Source of the DNA: Spirosoma sp. KCTC 42546
Lineage (GTDB): Bacteria; Bacteroidota; Bacteroidia; Cytophagales; Spirosomataceae
Reading direction: 5' to 3'
Assembly (NCBI RefSeq): GCF_006965485.1
Contig: NZ_CP041360.1
Span: 2,790,001-2,854,000 of the forward strand
DNA length: 64,000 nt
Shown here in pieces: positions 8,276 through 17,538 of this stretch (the stretch's first letter is position 1; every line of letters begins with the position of its first letter). Position numbers and translations under genes: made by a program. The notes below the pieces were generated by a model. It made no database searches. It saw only the letters and a list, made by a program, of their open reading frames with translations, and was not told the origin of the DNA.

Positions 8276-9003
8276 GGTTTGCGGGGCTGGGGTGGGTGCA
8301 AAGGCGAAATTCGGTCTTTTTTTCGTACCCACCGCCAGATATCTGTCGCTAATGCCGGGTAAATTGATACACCAATGCTATAATAACTCCCATTGAAATT
8401 CTGGTCAATAGCCGTTTGGAAGACGGAAATCCGGTAGCCGATCTGGGCGCTCAAGCCAACCCAACGCGTTGCCCGCCATTGTCCGTAGGCACCAATCTGG
8501 AGCGGTACGAAAAAATCCCGTCGTGACCGATCAACCTGAACATTCTGGCTCAGATTAAGCGGTAACGCATAAGCAACCCCACCGCCGAGTTCAACAGGTA
8601 GACTGACCAGCCATCGTTTATTATTAGTCAGATTCCACCAATACATAAGGCTCGTAAACCACATATCGGTACGTGTATAGTAGGCGAGATTAATGCGCTG
8701 GGCGGCATTTCGTCGCCAGTCGATAAGTCGCAGGTAGGTAGCGTAATTAATCCAATAATAACCCAGCGTTACTTGATGGCGTTTACGACCATAGGTAAAC
8801 CCCGCATTTACTCCCAATACATTGACATGCTGACTTTCGAGAAAAGAATCCCGAAAATCGAGATTAAACGCTGGTTTCAAAGCCGGATGTTTTGCCCGAA
8901 CTGAATCGATCGGAGCCGTTGAGTCGGGCTGGGCTACCAAAAGTGAACAGGCAACGAGAAAAGCAGCAACCATAATGCCTACTAACCGGAAAATTGCCTT
9001 CAC
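8272..9003 (-). CDS. Outer-membrane beta-barrel-like protein of unknown function
   Basis: A 243-residue protein with an N-terminal signal peptide (residues 1-25, ending VAQ). The rest is a series of alternating hydrophobic/aromatic strands such as HQVTLGYYWINYATYL, DMWFTSLMYWWNLT and RWVGLSAQIGYRIS. That is the pattern of a small outer-membrane barrel. I do not recognise a named family. The stop codon overlaps the start of the potassium channel gene (ATGA), so the two are translationally coupled. It starts 135 bases from the divergent tolC-like gene. Confidence 0.65.
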   Translation of the reverse strand: MKAIFRLVGIMVAAFLVACSLLVAQPDSTAPIDSVRAKHPALKPAFNLDFRDSFLESQHVNVLGVNAGFTYGRKRHQVTLGYYWINYATYLRLIDWRRNAAQRINLAYYTRTDMWFTSLMYWWNLTNNKRWLVSLPVELGGGVAYALPLNLSQNVQVDRSRRDFFVPLQIGAYGQWRATRWVGLSAQIGYRISVFQTAIDQNFNGSYYSIGVSIYPALATDIWRWVRKKDRISPLHPPQPRKP

Positions 9004-9138
9004 GGTTAGAATTCCCTATTCGGCCCGTGCAAACAATCGATTTTTAAGAAAGAATTAATAATCCTTTAACAACCCCTTAACCATTGCGGAACTACTTGCG
9101 GGCACATCAGCCAGTTTAGGCTATTCTGTTTTTAACGT

Positions 9139-10458
9139 ATGTTCCGTTTTCGATTAGTTACTAGCTGCATGATCGGCTTCCTTCTTTTCTGGCTGGGAAC
9201 CGTATCTGTATTTGCGCAGCCTACCGTTTCTGTAACCGATACCATTCGGCAAAGTTTACCTCAGCTTGAACAGCAATTTCTGGATCGTAACTTTCAGTTG
9301 CTGGCTCAGCGTTACCAGATTGACATTGCCGACGCAGCTATTACGCAGGCGGGTTTACGACCAAACCCTAATCTGTGGTTTCAGGGTAATTTATATAACC
9401 CGCAAACGCATCGTTTTTTGCAATATGCTCCTCCCTCTCAAGCCGATAAAGACGCGGGCCAATATAATAGCGGCTATTATGCAGTACAAATTCAACAGGT
9501 TATTCTGCTCGCTGGTAAACGTAATAAGTTAGTGGCACTCGCCGAAAGTAATCGGTCACTGGCCCGATTAGCGTTTCGTGAAGTACTACGGACGCTGCAC
9601 TACCAGCTTTATTCAACCTACGCCAATCTGTATTATGATTTGCAGGGGCTAAAGTTATTTGAGGATGAGCTTGCCCGGCAACAACGCCTGCTCGAATCCT
9701 ATCGAATTGCGGTGCAATCGGGTGGAGTGGCCCCTTATGAAGTAACTCGCCTTGAAGTAGCTCTGCGGGATCTCCAGGCCAACAGCGCAAATTATCGCAC
9801 CCAAATTGCCGACGAGCAAGCCACCTTACGAATATTATTACGTCAGCCAGCCAGAACATTTATAATGCCCACCGACTTGCCTACTGTTGCAACGAATCCG
9901 CCTGCACTAGCCGTTGCCCTTGACTCGGCACAGGCTAATCGGCCCGATCTGGCATTGTCGCAGGAACAGATAAATAATGCCCAACGCAGCCTGACACTAG
10001 AGCAGGCCCGGCGCACACCAGACCTAACAACGGGCTTATATTTTGAGAAATATAGCAGCGCTTACGATAATTTCACCGGGTTTCAACTAGCCATGGACTT
10101 GCCTGTTCGAAATCGAAATCAGGGAGCTATCCGATCGGCAGAAACAACGCTGAAAAGTGTTACGAGCGGACTGGAAAATCAGCAGACTGTGGTACAAAGC
10201 GATGTGCTGAATGCCTATGACAAACTCAATACATACTATAGTGAATTAAGCGCCCGTCCCAACGGTTATCTGGACCGTATACAGAACATTTCAATAGAAG
10301 CAACCAAGGCTTACAACGCCCGTTCAATTGGTTTGCTCGATTATTTAGACAAAATTCGGACCTATCAACAGGCGCAGTTGAATAACATCAACTTGCTAAA
10401 CAACGTTTTTCAGTCACAGCAGTTGCTGAACTTCACGACCAATACACGGTTCTTTTAA
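9139..10458 (+). CDS. TolC family outer-membrane efflux protein
   Basis: A 439-residue TolC/CusC-type channel protein. It has a Sec signal (residues 1-27, ending VFAQP) and long alpha-helical hairpin repeats such as AALDSAQANRPDLALSQEQI-type segments. The conserved inner part includes RPNPNLW-like GLRPNPNLWFQG and PDLTTGLYFEKY. The second repeat ends with YNARSIGLLDYLDKIRTYQQA. Such proteins form trimeric outer-membrane ducts for RND or ABC pumps. No membrane-fusion protein or pump gene is adjacent, so the partner must be elsewhere. The gene is convergent with a sterol desaturase gene 38 bases away. Confidence 0.9.
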   Translation: MFRFRLVTSCMIGFLLFWLGTVSVFAQPTVSVTDTIRQSLPQLEQQFLDRNFQLLAQRYQIDIADAAITQAGLRPNPNLWFQGNLYNPQTHRFLQYAPPSQADKDAGQYNSGYYAVQIQQVILLAGKRNKLVALAESNRSLARLAFREVLRTLHYQLYSTYANLYYDLQGLKLFEDELARQQRLLESYRIAVQSGGVAPYEVTRLEVALRDLQANSANYRTQIADEQATLRILLRQPARTFIMPTDLPTVATNPPALAVALDSAQANRPDLALSQEQINNAQRSLTLEQARRTPDLTTGLYFEKYSSAYDNFTGFQLAMDLPVRNRNQGAIRSAETTLKSVTSGLENQQTVVQSDVLNAYDKLNTYYSELSARPNGYLDRIQNISIEATKAYNARSIGLLDYLDKIRTYQQAQLNNINLLNNVFQSQQLLNFTTNTRFF

Positions 10459-10496
10459 CTCACATCGCTGAGAGTACAGGGCTTGCTAATCAGAAA

Positions 10497-11411
10497 TCAA
10501 ACAGGGGTAACTTCAGAGCCTTGTTTGTGTTCCTGATTGGCCAGCCTTTTTTGTGTTGCCCGAAGTTGCTTCGTTGTTTGCCGTGATCCATCGTGGCTCC
10601 AGCCAGGAGGCCCGAAAATATAGCCCAATGCCGCGCGGATTGAGCCTGCCCGTCGAATATCCTGCCCAATAGATACCCATTCATGAAAGGCAATTCGGAC
10701 TGGATTATGGGAATCAATATTGGTGGTGAGGCCATAAGTAGGTCGCTTCTGCTCAAGTTCAAACGTGCCGAACATACGGTCCCAGATAATTAAAACACCC
10801 GCGTGATTTTTGTCCAGATAATCCAGATCGGAGCCATGGTGTACCCGATGATGCGAGGGGGTGTTGAAAATAAACTCAATTGGTTTTGGAAACTTGTTGA
10901 TAAGTTCGGTATGAATCCAGAATTGATAAAGTAAACTAATGGACATCATAGTCATAATGGCTATTGGTGAAAACCCAATCAGTGGTAACCAAAGCCAGAA
11001 AATAAAGGCGCCTGAGAGGTTGCCTGTCCAGGTTTGGCGTAGCGCTGTGCCCAGATTGTATTTCATTGATGAGTGATGAATCACGTGCGAAGCCCAGAAA
11101 TACCGGCTGCTGTGACTGGTCCGATGAAACCAGTAGTAGCTGAAATCCTCCGCAAAGAACAGAATAACCCAGGCCCACCATTGGGTCATGTCAATCGTCA
11201 ACAGTCGAACCTGATAAACTAGTGAAAGAGCACCAAATACCAGCGCTTTTCCAATAATAGCGCTAATGATGACGTTACCAATTCCCATCGACAAACTACT
11301 GGCGGTGTCTTTGGTTACATAAAAATCTTTCTGTTGCCTGACCGTTACAAGAATTTCAGCCACCAGGAGGATCACAAAACCAGGAATGGCATATTGAATC
11401 AGATCTCTCAT
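10497..11411 (-). CDS. Sterol desaturase / fatty acid hydroxylase family membrane protein
   Basis: A 304-residue di-iron membrane hydroxylase. It has four or more hydrophobic helices and the eight-histidine set HRTSH, HVIHH and HHRVHH, followed by DYLDKNHAGVLIIWDRMFGTF, which is typical of the family. These enzymes hydroxylate or desaturate lipids using O2. The C-terminal extension (GSIRAALGYIFGPPGW) is as in bacterial members of about 300 residues. It lies downstream of rho on the same strand, separated by a 30-bp hairpin, so it is probably transcribed separately. Confidence 0.9.
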   Translation of the reverse strand: MRDLIQYAIPGFVILLVAEILVTVRQQKDFYVTKDTASSLSMGIGNVIISAIIGKALVFGALSLVYQVRLLTIDMTQWWAWVILFFAEDFSYYWFHRTSHSSRYFWASHVIHHSSMKYNLGTALRQTWTGNLSGAFIFWLWLPLIGFSPIAIMTMMSISLLYQFWIHTELINKFPKPIEFIFNTPSHHRVHHGSDLDYLDKNHAGVLIIWDRMFGTFELEQKRPTYGLTTNIDSHNPVRIAFHEWVSIGQDIRRAGSIRAALGYIFGPPGWSHDGSRQTTKQLRATQKRLANQEHKQGSEVTPV

Positions 11412-11475
11412 AATTTTTCTGACTTTTATGCAAGTTAAGATTTACCAGAGATGTTTTCAATGAATTGAAAATAGA

Positions 11476-11543
11476 ATTAAACACAGAGCCACAAAGAGCA
11501 TAGAGACTAAAAACTCTGTGCTCTTTGTGGCTCTGTGTTTAAT
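11476..11543. repeat. 30-bp inverted repeat of CACAGAG-type words
   Basis: Arms 11476-11505 and 11514-11543 pair over 30 bases with one mismatch and an 8-base loop. The arm is built of variants of CACAGAGC with 8-9 base spacing. It begins 65 bases before the desaturase start and ends 11 bases from the rho stop. It probably terminates rho transcription. The same words recur near 56598 and 63653. Confidence 0.88.
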
Positions 11544-11553
11544 CAAAATATGT

Positions 11554-13782
11554 TTACCGGTTCATCGACGTCAAAAACTCTTCGTTGTTCCGGGTGCCTT
11601 TCATATGACCAAGCAGGAAGTCCATGCCTTCCATCGCATTCATATCGGCCATGTGCTTCCGTAGAATCCAGACACGCTGCAGCGTCTCTTTGTCTAGTAG
11701 CAGATCTTCCCGACGAGTACCTGAGGCCATAACGTCAATAGCTGGGTAAACGCGCTTGTTGGCTAATTTACGGTCCAGTTGAAGTTCCATGTTGCCGGTT
11801 CCTTTGAATTCTTCAAAGATCACCTCATCCATTTTTGAGCCTGTATCGATCAGGGCTGTAGCGATAATGGTCAGCGAACCGCCATTCTCTACATTCCGGG
11901 CAGCACCGAAGAATCGCTTAGGTCGGTGGAGCGCGTTGGCATCAACACCACCTGACAGGATTTTGCCGGATGAAGGGACAACGGTGTTATAAGCCCGTGC
12001 CAGACGAGTGATCGAATCGAGCAGGATAACAACATCGTGGCCACATTCAACCATCCGTTTCGCCTTTTCAAGTACCATGCTCGACACTTTTACATGGCGG
12101 TCGGCCTGCTCATCGAAGGTAGATGAAATGACTTCAGCATTCACGCTACGGGCCATATCTGTTACTTCTTCCGGGCGTTCGTCGATCAGAAGTACGATTA
12201 GATACACCTCTGGGTGGTTACGCGTAATGGCGTTGGCGATCTCTTTCAGCAGAACAGTTTTACCTGTTTTAGGTTGAGCGACAATCATACCGCGCTGTCC
12301 TTTACCGATAGGCGCGAACAAGTCCAGAACCCGCGACGAATAGTTATCGGGACGGTTACTGAGATGTAGTTGCTCTTCTGGGAAAAGGGGGGTCAGGTAT
12401 TCGAAAGGAATCCGGTCGCGGATCTCTTCCGTTGTCTTCCCATTTACGGTCGATACGCGCAAAAGAGCAAAGTATTTCTCTCCTTCTTTTGGTGGACGGA
12501 TGGCGCCACGAACAGTATCCCCGGTTTTCAGGCCAAACAGTTTGATCTGCGAGGGTGATACATAAATGTCATCGGGACTGGCCAGGTAGTTATAGTCTGC
12601 AGACCGTAAAAAGCCGTAGCCACCGTCCTGCATAATTTCCAGAACACCCTCATTGTCAATAATACCATCGAATTCACGAATGTGCTGGTTATACTGCCGC
12701 CGGATACGATTCTGGTATTCCTGAGCTTCACGGGCAGGCTGGCTTAGTTGTGGTTGAGGAGCCTGATTCGTTTCGGATTGTGCTGGCTGATCTGCCTGAG
12801 TTTCGGCAGGTGCCTCCGTTGTTTCAACCGCAGCAGATGTGACTGGGGCAGTTGCTTCGGCCGGCGTCTGCATATTGGCTGTATTATCGTCCGAAACCAC
12901 GGTTGGTGTCAAAAACTCTTCGTCAGCCTGTCCCCCGTAATTCAATCCCGTTTCATCCGTTACAACACGTTGGGTGCGTGGACGTTGATCACGGCGTTGG
13001 TTAGTATCCCGCAAATCTCGTGAGCCGTTGGTTCCCTGGCCACCATCATTGCGATCTCGAGTATTATCCAGCCGTTGCCGACTATCTCGTTGATTGTCCG
13101 TCCGCAGATTTCGTTGCTGATTCTGATCGGGTCGGCCATTTCGGTCTCTATCATTCCGGGGAGCACCTTGCCGGAAAGGGCGTTCGGAAGAAGAAGTTCC
13201 TTCTTCGCCATCACGTCGGTTGTCAACACGATTGCGAACGGGCTGATTAAATTGACCATTACGCTGGCCACCTTCCCGGTTTTCGCGGGGTTGAGGAACG
13301 GTCTGGGGCGTATCTGTTGGGATCGATGTCTCAACGGCAACGGCTGCTGGTGTTTCTACAGGGATACTTTCGGGCGTTACCGTACTCGTATTGTCAGGCG
13401 TTGGAGCCGGAGTTGCATCGGTTACTGCGGCTGGTTCACTTTGTTTTGGCTCAACATCAGTGCGTTCCCGTTTGGCACGCTGACGGGGCTGGGGGCTTGC
13501 CGGGCTAGGCGTAGGTTCAGCCAGAACCGGCTGAGTTTCCTGTACGGGAGTAGCCTCAGGAGCTGCGGCAACCGCCTTTACACGCCGACTGCGCTTAGGA
13601 GCTTCATCAGCCTGAGCTGTGTTTGTATCGTCAGGCCGTTTAGCCTGTTCTCCCAATATTTTTAGGACAAGTTTACTTTTATTTTCTTCGCTATACTTGG
13701 TTGTGTCGCGAATGCCGAATTCGGCAGCAATGGGTTGAAGTTCTGAAATAGACTTCGTACTTAAATCTTCCTTGTTATACAT
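11554..13782 (-). CDS. rho: Transcription termination factor Rho with large disordered insertion
   Basis: A 742-residue Rho, far longer than the roughly 420 residues of E. coli Rho. Residues 1-47 are the Rho_N helical domain. About 50-354 is a low-complexity insertion rich in Pro/Ala/Thr/Glu at first, then Arg/Asn/Gln/Asp (for example [14 protein letters not shown]). From 355 on come the cold-shock RNA-binding domain ([14 protein letters not shown]) and the RecA-like motor with PKTGKT (504-509, Walker A), [16 protein letters not shown] (Walker B and Q loop), and the R loop. It is a hexameric RNA-dependent ATPase that ends transcription. Similar insertions are known in Rho of other Bacteroidota. 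A long leader precedes it. Confidence 0.97.
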   Translation of the reverse strand: MYNKEDLSTKSISELQPIAAEFGIRDTTKYSEENKSKLVLKILGEQAKRPDDTNTAQADEAPKRSRRVKAVAAAPEATPVQETQPVLAEPTPSPASPQPRQRAKRERTDVEPKQSEPAAVTDATPAPTPDNTSTVTPESIPVETPAAVAVETSIPTDTPQTVPQPRENREGGQRNGQFNQPVRNRVDNRRDGEEGTSSSERPFRQGAPRNDRDRNGRPDQNQQRNLRTDNQRDSRQRLDNTRDRNDGGQGTNGSRDLRDTNQRRDQRPRTQRVVTDETGLNYGGQADEEFLTPTVVSDDNTANMQTPAEATAPVTSAAVETTEAPAETQADQPAQSETNQAPQPQLSQPAREAQEYQNRIRRQYNQHIREFDGIIDNEGVLEIMQDGGYGFLRSADYNYLASPDDIYVSPSQIKLFGLKTGDTVRGAIRPPKEGEKYFALLRVSTVNGKTTEEIRDRIPFEYLTPLFPEEQLHLSNRPDNYSSRVLDLFAPIGKGQRGMIVAQPKTGKTVLLKEIANAITRNHPEVYLIVLLIDERPEEVTDMARSVNAEVISSTFDEQADRHVKVSSMVLEKAKRMVECGHDVVILLDSITRLARAYNTVVPSSGKILSGGVDANALHRPKRFFGAARNVENGGSLTIIATALIDTGSKMDEVIFEEFKGTGNMELQLDRKLANKRVYPAIDVMASGTRREDLLLDKETLQRVWILRKHMADMNAMEGMDFLLGHMKGTRNNEEFLTSMNR

Positions 13783-14149
13783 AGAGGTCAGGTTAGCGAT
13801 AAACCTAAATAGGACCGCCGGGGCGGTAAGGATGAAAGTTGGGGATTTTTGAAACTAAGAAACCGCTGTTTTGGTAGGCGTGTTAAGAGACCCATGTTGG
13901 CCTAAAGTGGGGCTATTGATTAATAAACCAAACTAACCTCAACAGATTCAAGTAATTACGTATTGAAAATAAATCAAAAATATGAACTGGAGTGGTTGCC
14001 TGATCCAAACATAACCGTCTGGTGGGGCCAGATGTGATGGTTATTAAAACGTTTGGAAAATGGCGGTTCGCCGTGGCGATGATCTGCTGTAGTTATGAGC
14101 TTTCTCGTTGCTGAATGAAAACCCTACCTGCCAACCGGATTGATAGTAA
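13783..14149 (-). other. Long 5' leader of rho
   Basis: About 365 bases between a likely promoter and the rho start hold no convincing gene. GC-rich self-complementary segments are visible near 13814-13830 (CGCCGGGGCGG) and 14061-14075 (GGCGGTTCGCCGTGGCG). In E. coli, rho is autoregulated by Rho-dependent attenuation in its leader. A long leader here would allow the same, but this is inference. The rest is A/T-rich and unremarkable. Confidence 0.45.
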
Positions 14150-14180
14150 CAAAGGTAATAATTTGTTGCGGTATTGTCAA
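14150..14180 (-). promoter_or_regulatory. Predicted Bacteroidota-type promoter for rho
   Basis: On the minus strand, TACCTTTG (14157 to 14150) fits the Bacteroidota -7 consensus TAnnTTTG. TTGACAA (14180 to 14174) fits the -33 TTG element, with 16 bases between them. Transcription would start near 14143 and run through a leader of about 360 bases into rho. Confidence 0.55.
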
Positions 14181-14211
14181 GAGAACGTTATTCTACAAGA
14201 AATGTTTCCAT

Positions 14212-14240
14212 TTTTCGATTAAAAAGATTTTAATCGAAAA
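14212..14240 (-). terminator. Perfect 13-bp A/T-flanked hairpin after the M64 peptidase gene
   Basis: TTTTCGATTAAAA (14212-14224) and its exact complement (14228-14240) are separated by a 3-base loop. The hairpin lies 59 bases beyond the stop of the peptidase gene, and its stem ends in A/T tracts on both sides. It is therefore a good candidate for an intrinsic terminator upstream of the rho promoter. Confidence 0.6.
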
Positions 14241-14298
14241 GTTGCTTGTAGAGTTCTTACGTGCTTGCCAGGATATGGTCATGTGCTACCTGGTAGAA

Positions 14299-16131
14299 CT
14301 AATCCACAATTAACTTACCCGTAAGTTGCTGCTGGTCATTACCAACGCGATAAAAGTAGACGGCCTTGGGCAAATGGTCAATGGGTAGTTCGGTAGTTCG
14401 GAAAAAGGATTTTTTTGCGACTTCATGGCCTGTGGCATCCAATAACGTAAATTCAAGTTCGCCCGTTAGCGTTGCCTGAATTTGTATGCGGTTTTTACTT
14501 GGGTTTGGAAAGACCCAAACAGATTCAGCTGATGCATTGGTCGTGGCTAGCAATGGGCTAATTGTAACAGTCGTCTGCGCTTTACTCATACAATCAGTTG
14601 CTGATGTGACAACAACGGTGTATGTTCCGGCCTGGGTTATTTTTGCAAATGAAATAACTGGGTTTTGTTCTACTGATGTGAAGTTAGCTGGCCCCATCCA
14701 GGTATAGTTGGTACCCCCTTTAGCCATAAGCTGAATGGATTGGCCTTCAACATAAGGTCCAGTATTAGAAACCTCTGCCACAGGAAGCGGAAAGACTGAT
14801 AAGTTAATAGCCGCCGTTTGGGAGCTGGCATCGGTTCCGTTACACAGTACCGAGTAAGTGGTAGACTGCGTTGGTGACACGCTGATGGTTGTACTGGTTG
14901 CACCTGTTGACCAGCTAATTGATCCAGCACAATTTGCGGCTGTGAGCGTAGCAGACTCACCCATGCAAAGCGAACTTTTTGAGGATGTGATCGCTACTGT
15001 TTGAGCAAGAATTGCTTTCTCAAGCGTCCAGCGGTAGGTATAGGTGTGTTGCTGACGATGGCTTTCCGATCGAATATTCGTCGTGCTGTCGAATACAGAA
15101 ACACTCAACGTGCTGACTAGTGTGGTTAACTGACTATTTGTAATTGTCACGTGACCAGAATCCAGCTTAATTGGCACATCGTTCAAACGCCATTCCACAT
15201 TGAGCGTATTAGGGTTTGGTTTTAACAAGGTCAGCCGAAAGGTCTCGGGTTGCTCGTTGATGGTAATTCGCGAATCAGGTAAAGGCTGAACATTCTCGAC
15301 TGGTTTAACCACTTGTAGTATTTTGTTCGTTGTAGCTTCCCGACAAACGGCACAAAAAGGTTTTGATAACAGTTCCATCAGGCAATTGCCGGTTGTTGGT
15401 TTGTACCAGCCACTAGCCGTTGACTCGCCAGTATGGGGGAAAATTCCGACATTAAACTGATTGAGCCAGTTTTTCCAGATGACCGATGAGGGTGTATTGA
15501 TCCGGGTCATATTAGCAGCTTCGCGTGCATAAACCAGGCCAGCCCAGTATTCATCTGTTAAGGAGGAAAAAATATGGCCAATTTCGTGAGCACCAATCAG
15601 ATTTGCCTGCACGTTCAGTGTAAACGTTGCCGGATTACCACCTGATCCACCATAATAGGGTGAATTTACGATCATTACCGCGAGGTCATAGCTGGGAAAG
15701 TTAGTTGCCATAACGTTGGTAAACGCCTGATAATTTTTGATGGCAACTAACCGATTGATATTAGCAGTACCAAATGACGAGCCAAAGTAGGTGTCTTTCG
15801 TTTCAACGGGTTGGCTTGGGTCGCGGTCGGGCGCTGTTCCGGGGTTTGTTGCTCCACTTTCCTTGGATGGAACCCGGATAGAGAAAAAGTTGAAGTAATT
15901 CGTGTAGGCATTATAAGGTGAGTAACTCAAAAAAAAAGCCATGAATTTTTTGGCTTCCTGATCGAATTTAGGGAGTTCACTTTGTGAGAACCCATCGCCC
16001 AAAAGAACAACATTGATTCGTCGGTTGAGTGGACCGGTTTTCTGAAGGGTATCGACCTGAAATTTTTGGGCTGGACAGATGGTACAAACCCCTAGAAAAC
16101 AGACCAGAAATGGTGTAAAGAATCGATTCAT
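14299..16131 (-). CDS. Secreted M64-type metallopeptidase with T9SS sorting domain
   Basis: A 610-residue secreted zinc peptidase. A signal peptide (1-22) is followed by the M64/IgA-peptidase-type core, which opens with NVVLLGDGFSQSEL. The catalytic motif is HEIGHIFSSLTDEY (His182, Glu183, His186, then the DEY block). Residues about 380-460 and 460-530 look like Ig/PKD-like or GEVED-type repeats (SWSTGATSTTISVSP). The last 75 residues form a type A T9SS C-terminal domain, starting VWVFPNPSKN and ending with a Gly/Lys strand. It is probably secreted by the type IX system and surface-attached. The start overlaps the stop of a lipoprotein gene (ATGA), so both are probably made together. Confidence 0.9.
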   Translation of the reverse strand: MNRFFTPFLVCFLGVCTICPAQKFQVDTLQKTGPLNRRINVVLLGDGFSQSELPKFDQEAKKFMAFFLSYSPYNAYTNYFNFFSIRVPSKESGATNPGTAPDRDPSQPVETKDTYFGSSFGTANINRLVAIKNYQAFTNVMATNFPSYDLAVMIVNSPYYGGSGGNPATFTLNVQANLIGAHEIGHIFSSLTDEYWAGLVYAREAANMTRINTPSSVIWKNWLNQFNVGIFPHTGESTASGWYKPTTGNCLMELLSKPFCAVCREATTNKILQVVKPVENVQPLPDSRITINEQPETFRLTLLKPNPNTLNVEWRLNDVPIKLDSGHVTITNSQLTTLVSTLSVSVFDSTTNIRSESHRQQHTYTYRWTLEKAILAQTVAITSSKSSLCMGESATLTAANCAGSISWSTGATSTTISVSPTQSTTYSVLCNGTDASSQTAAINLSVFPLPVAEVSNTGPYVEGQSIQLMAKGGTNYTWMGPANFTSVEQNPVISFAKITQAGTYTVVVTSATDCMSKAQTTVTISPLLATTNASAESVWVFPNPSKNRIQIQATLTGELEFTLLDATGHEVAKKSFFRTTELPIDHLPKAVYFYRVGNDQQQLTGKLIVD

Positions 16132-16625
16132 GGTTTCAACAACAAGGTGTAGATTTTCTGGGTACCCTTGTCCGGAGTGATACTGTACAACTCAATTTTC
16201 GATAGCGCAGGTGTATATGGAAAACGAATCGAGAGATGACCTTCCTGATCACTGGTTAATTTACGACTTAATGTGCCATCCGTGTCTGCAATTTCGATTG
16301 ACCGGAAAAGTGGATGGGTAAAACTAGCTACTTTGGGGAGTTGCTTATCGTTGTAGTACTGTTGTAACTTGATTTGGTAGGGTGTATGGACTACCTCAGC
16401 TAGGTTTTTCAGTTCGCCATTACCCATGATGGCGTTCATCAGGGTTACTTTTTCCGGTTTTTCTGGATCATCTCGGCTAATGGTGAAGTCCATAAAGATT
16501 AGTCGGTGTTCTGCCTTCGGATCGTAGTTTGGCAGTGAATGGACGCTTACGTTCTGTCGTGAAGAAGCACAGCCTACAATCAAACTTAGGAAAAGACAAG
16601 CTAAAGGAGCTGCAAGTGAAGGCAT
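16128..16625 (-). CDS. Putative lipoprotein coupled to the M64 peptidase
   Basis: A 165-residue lipoprotein when started at ATG 16625. That start gives the signal MPSLAAPLACLFLSLIVGC with the lipobox just before Cys. A start at 16658 would add 11 residues that do not improve the signal. The mature part has no recognised domain. It contains a beta-rich segment DTDGTLSRKLTSDQEGHLSIRF-type region near the C terminus that resembles a carboxypeptidase-regulatory-like fold. Its stop overlaps the peptidase start by ATGA, suggesting joint function at the cell envelope. Confidence 0.65.
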   Translation of the reverse strand: MPSLAAPLACLFLSLIVGCASSRQNVSVHSLPNYDPKAEHRLIFMDFTISRDDPEKPEKVTLMNAIMGNGELKNLAEVVHTPYQIKLQQYYNDKQLPKVASFTHPLFRSIEIADTDGTLSRKLTSDQEGHLSIRFPYTPALSKIELYSITPDKGTQKIYTLLLKP

Positions 16626-16740
16626 ATAGGAACGACTGACACAGTTGGGCCAATACATGGAGGTGAAAAGCCGTTAAAAATCCTTAAAACAAAAACGAAT
16701 TACAAATTTTGTTCCCTTGTTGGACGTTGCAATTTTGTAT

Positions 16741-17538
16741 ATGAAAGGAACAGATAAGCATCCAATTCGGTTCAAAACGTCTACAAGCCTGGTTATTGAC
16801 TGGGGCAACACTAGCCTGAAAACGGGCTGGTTTGCTGAGTCAGTATTAGTTGAAATGAATCGGTATGCTTCACCAACTGAGCTATTGGCTGACCTTGAAA
16901 ATCGGCCAGTTGAGCATGTGTTAGTTTCTTCTACGAGTCAACCAGCCCAGGAGATTCGTACGGGATTGACAGGATTGGCGAGCGACTTTTGGGTGTTGGA
17001 TAGTCAAACGCCTGTACCTATACGCAAGGCATATGATACGCCTACTACGCTTGGGGCCGACCGGGTAGCGGCCGCAGTTGGCGCTATGACGTTATTTCCG
17101 GATCAGGATTGCCTGGTTCTGGACCTGGGTACCTGTGTAACTGCCGACCTGATTGACCGTGAATCGGTGTTTCAGGGGGGACTAATTTCGCCAGGATTAC
17201 GCATGCGATTTCGGGCAATGCACGAGCAAACCGAACGGCTGCCTTTAGTGTCAGCACCTGATGAGTGGCCTGGCCTTACGGCTAAAAATACACAGGCAGC
17301 CATGCAAAGTGGAGTAATGAATGGATTGACCTTTGAACTGAATGGAATTATTGAGTTATATCGTCGGGAACGACCGGGTATTGTGGTGATACTATGTGGG
17401 GGAGATGCTTCCGCCTTTGAAAGTCGTCTTAAACCCCCGATATTTGCAGTGCCTGAATTGGTGCTTACTGGATTGAATCGAATTTTACGCTATAATGTTG
17501 AGAATTTACAAGCGAATACGCCGGACGTTAACGCATAG
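16741..17538 (+). CDS. coaX: Type III pantothenate kinase
   Basis: A 265-residue CoaX that phosphorylates pantothenate in the first step of CoA synthesis. ATG 16741 is preferred over an in-frame TTG at 16717. The ASKHA-fold motifs are present: VIDWGNTSLKTGWF (phosphate-1), GADRVAAAVGA, VLDLGTCVTADLI (phosphate-2) and GGLISPGLRMR. The final ILCGGDA segment closes the fold. The gene begins a plus-strand operon and overlaps the next gene by 44 bases. coaBC of the same pathway lies 6.3 kb further on, on the other strand. Confidence 0.95.
   Translation: MKGTDKHPIRFKTSTSLVIDWGNTSLKTGWFAESVLVEMNRYASPTELLADLENRPVEHVLVSSTSQPAQEIRTGLTGLASDFWVLDSQTPVPIRKAYDTPTTLGADRVAAAVGAMTLFPDQDCLVLDLGTCVTADLIDRESVFQGGLISPGLRMRFRAMHEQTERLPLVSAPDEWPGLTAKNTQAAMQSGVMNGLTFELNGIIELYRRERPGIVVILCGGDASAFESRLKPPIFAVPELVLTGLNRILRYNVENLQANTPDVNA

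Noticed and set aside
13075..13665. Long open frame on the plus strand across rho (196 codons)
   Set aside because: It is antisense to the low-complexity region of Rho, whose biased codons leave the other strand open. It has no domain or signal.
16741..17538. CoA-pathway riboswitch upstream of coaX
   Set aside because: Only a short gap is available and no structured element is visible.
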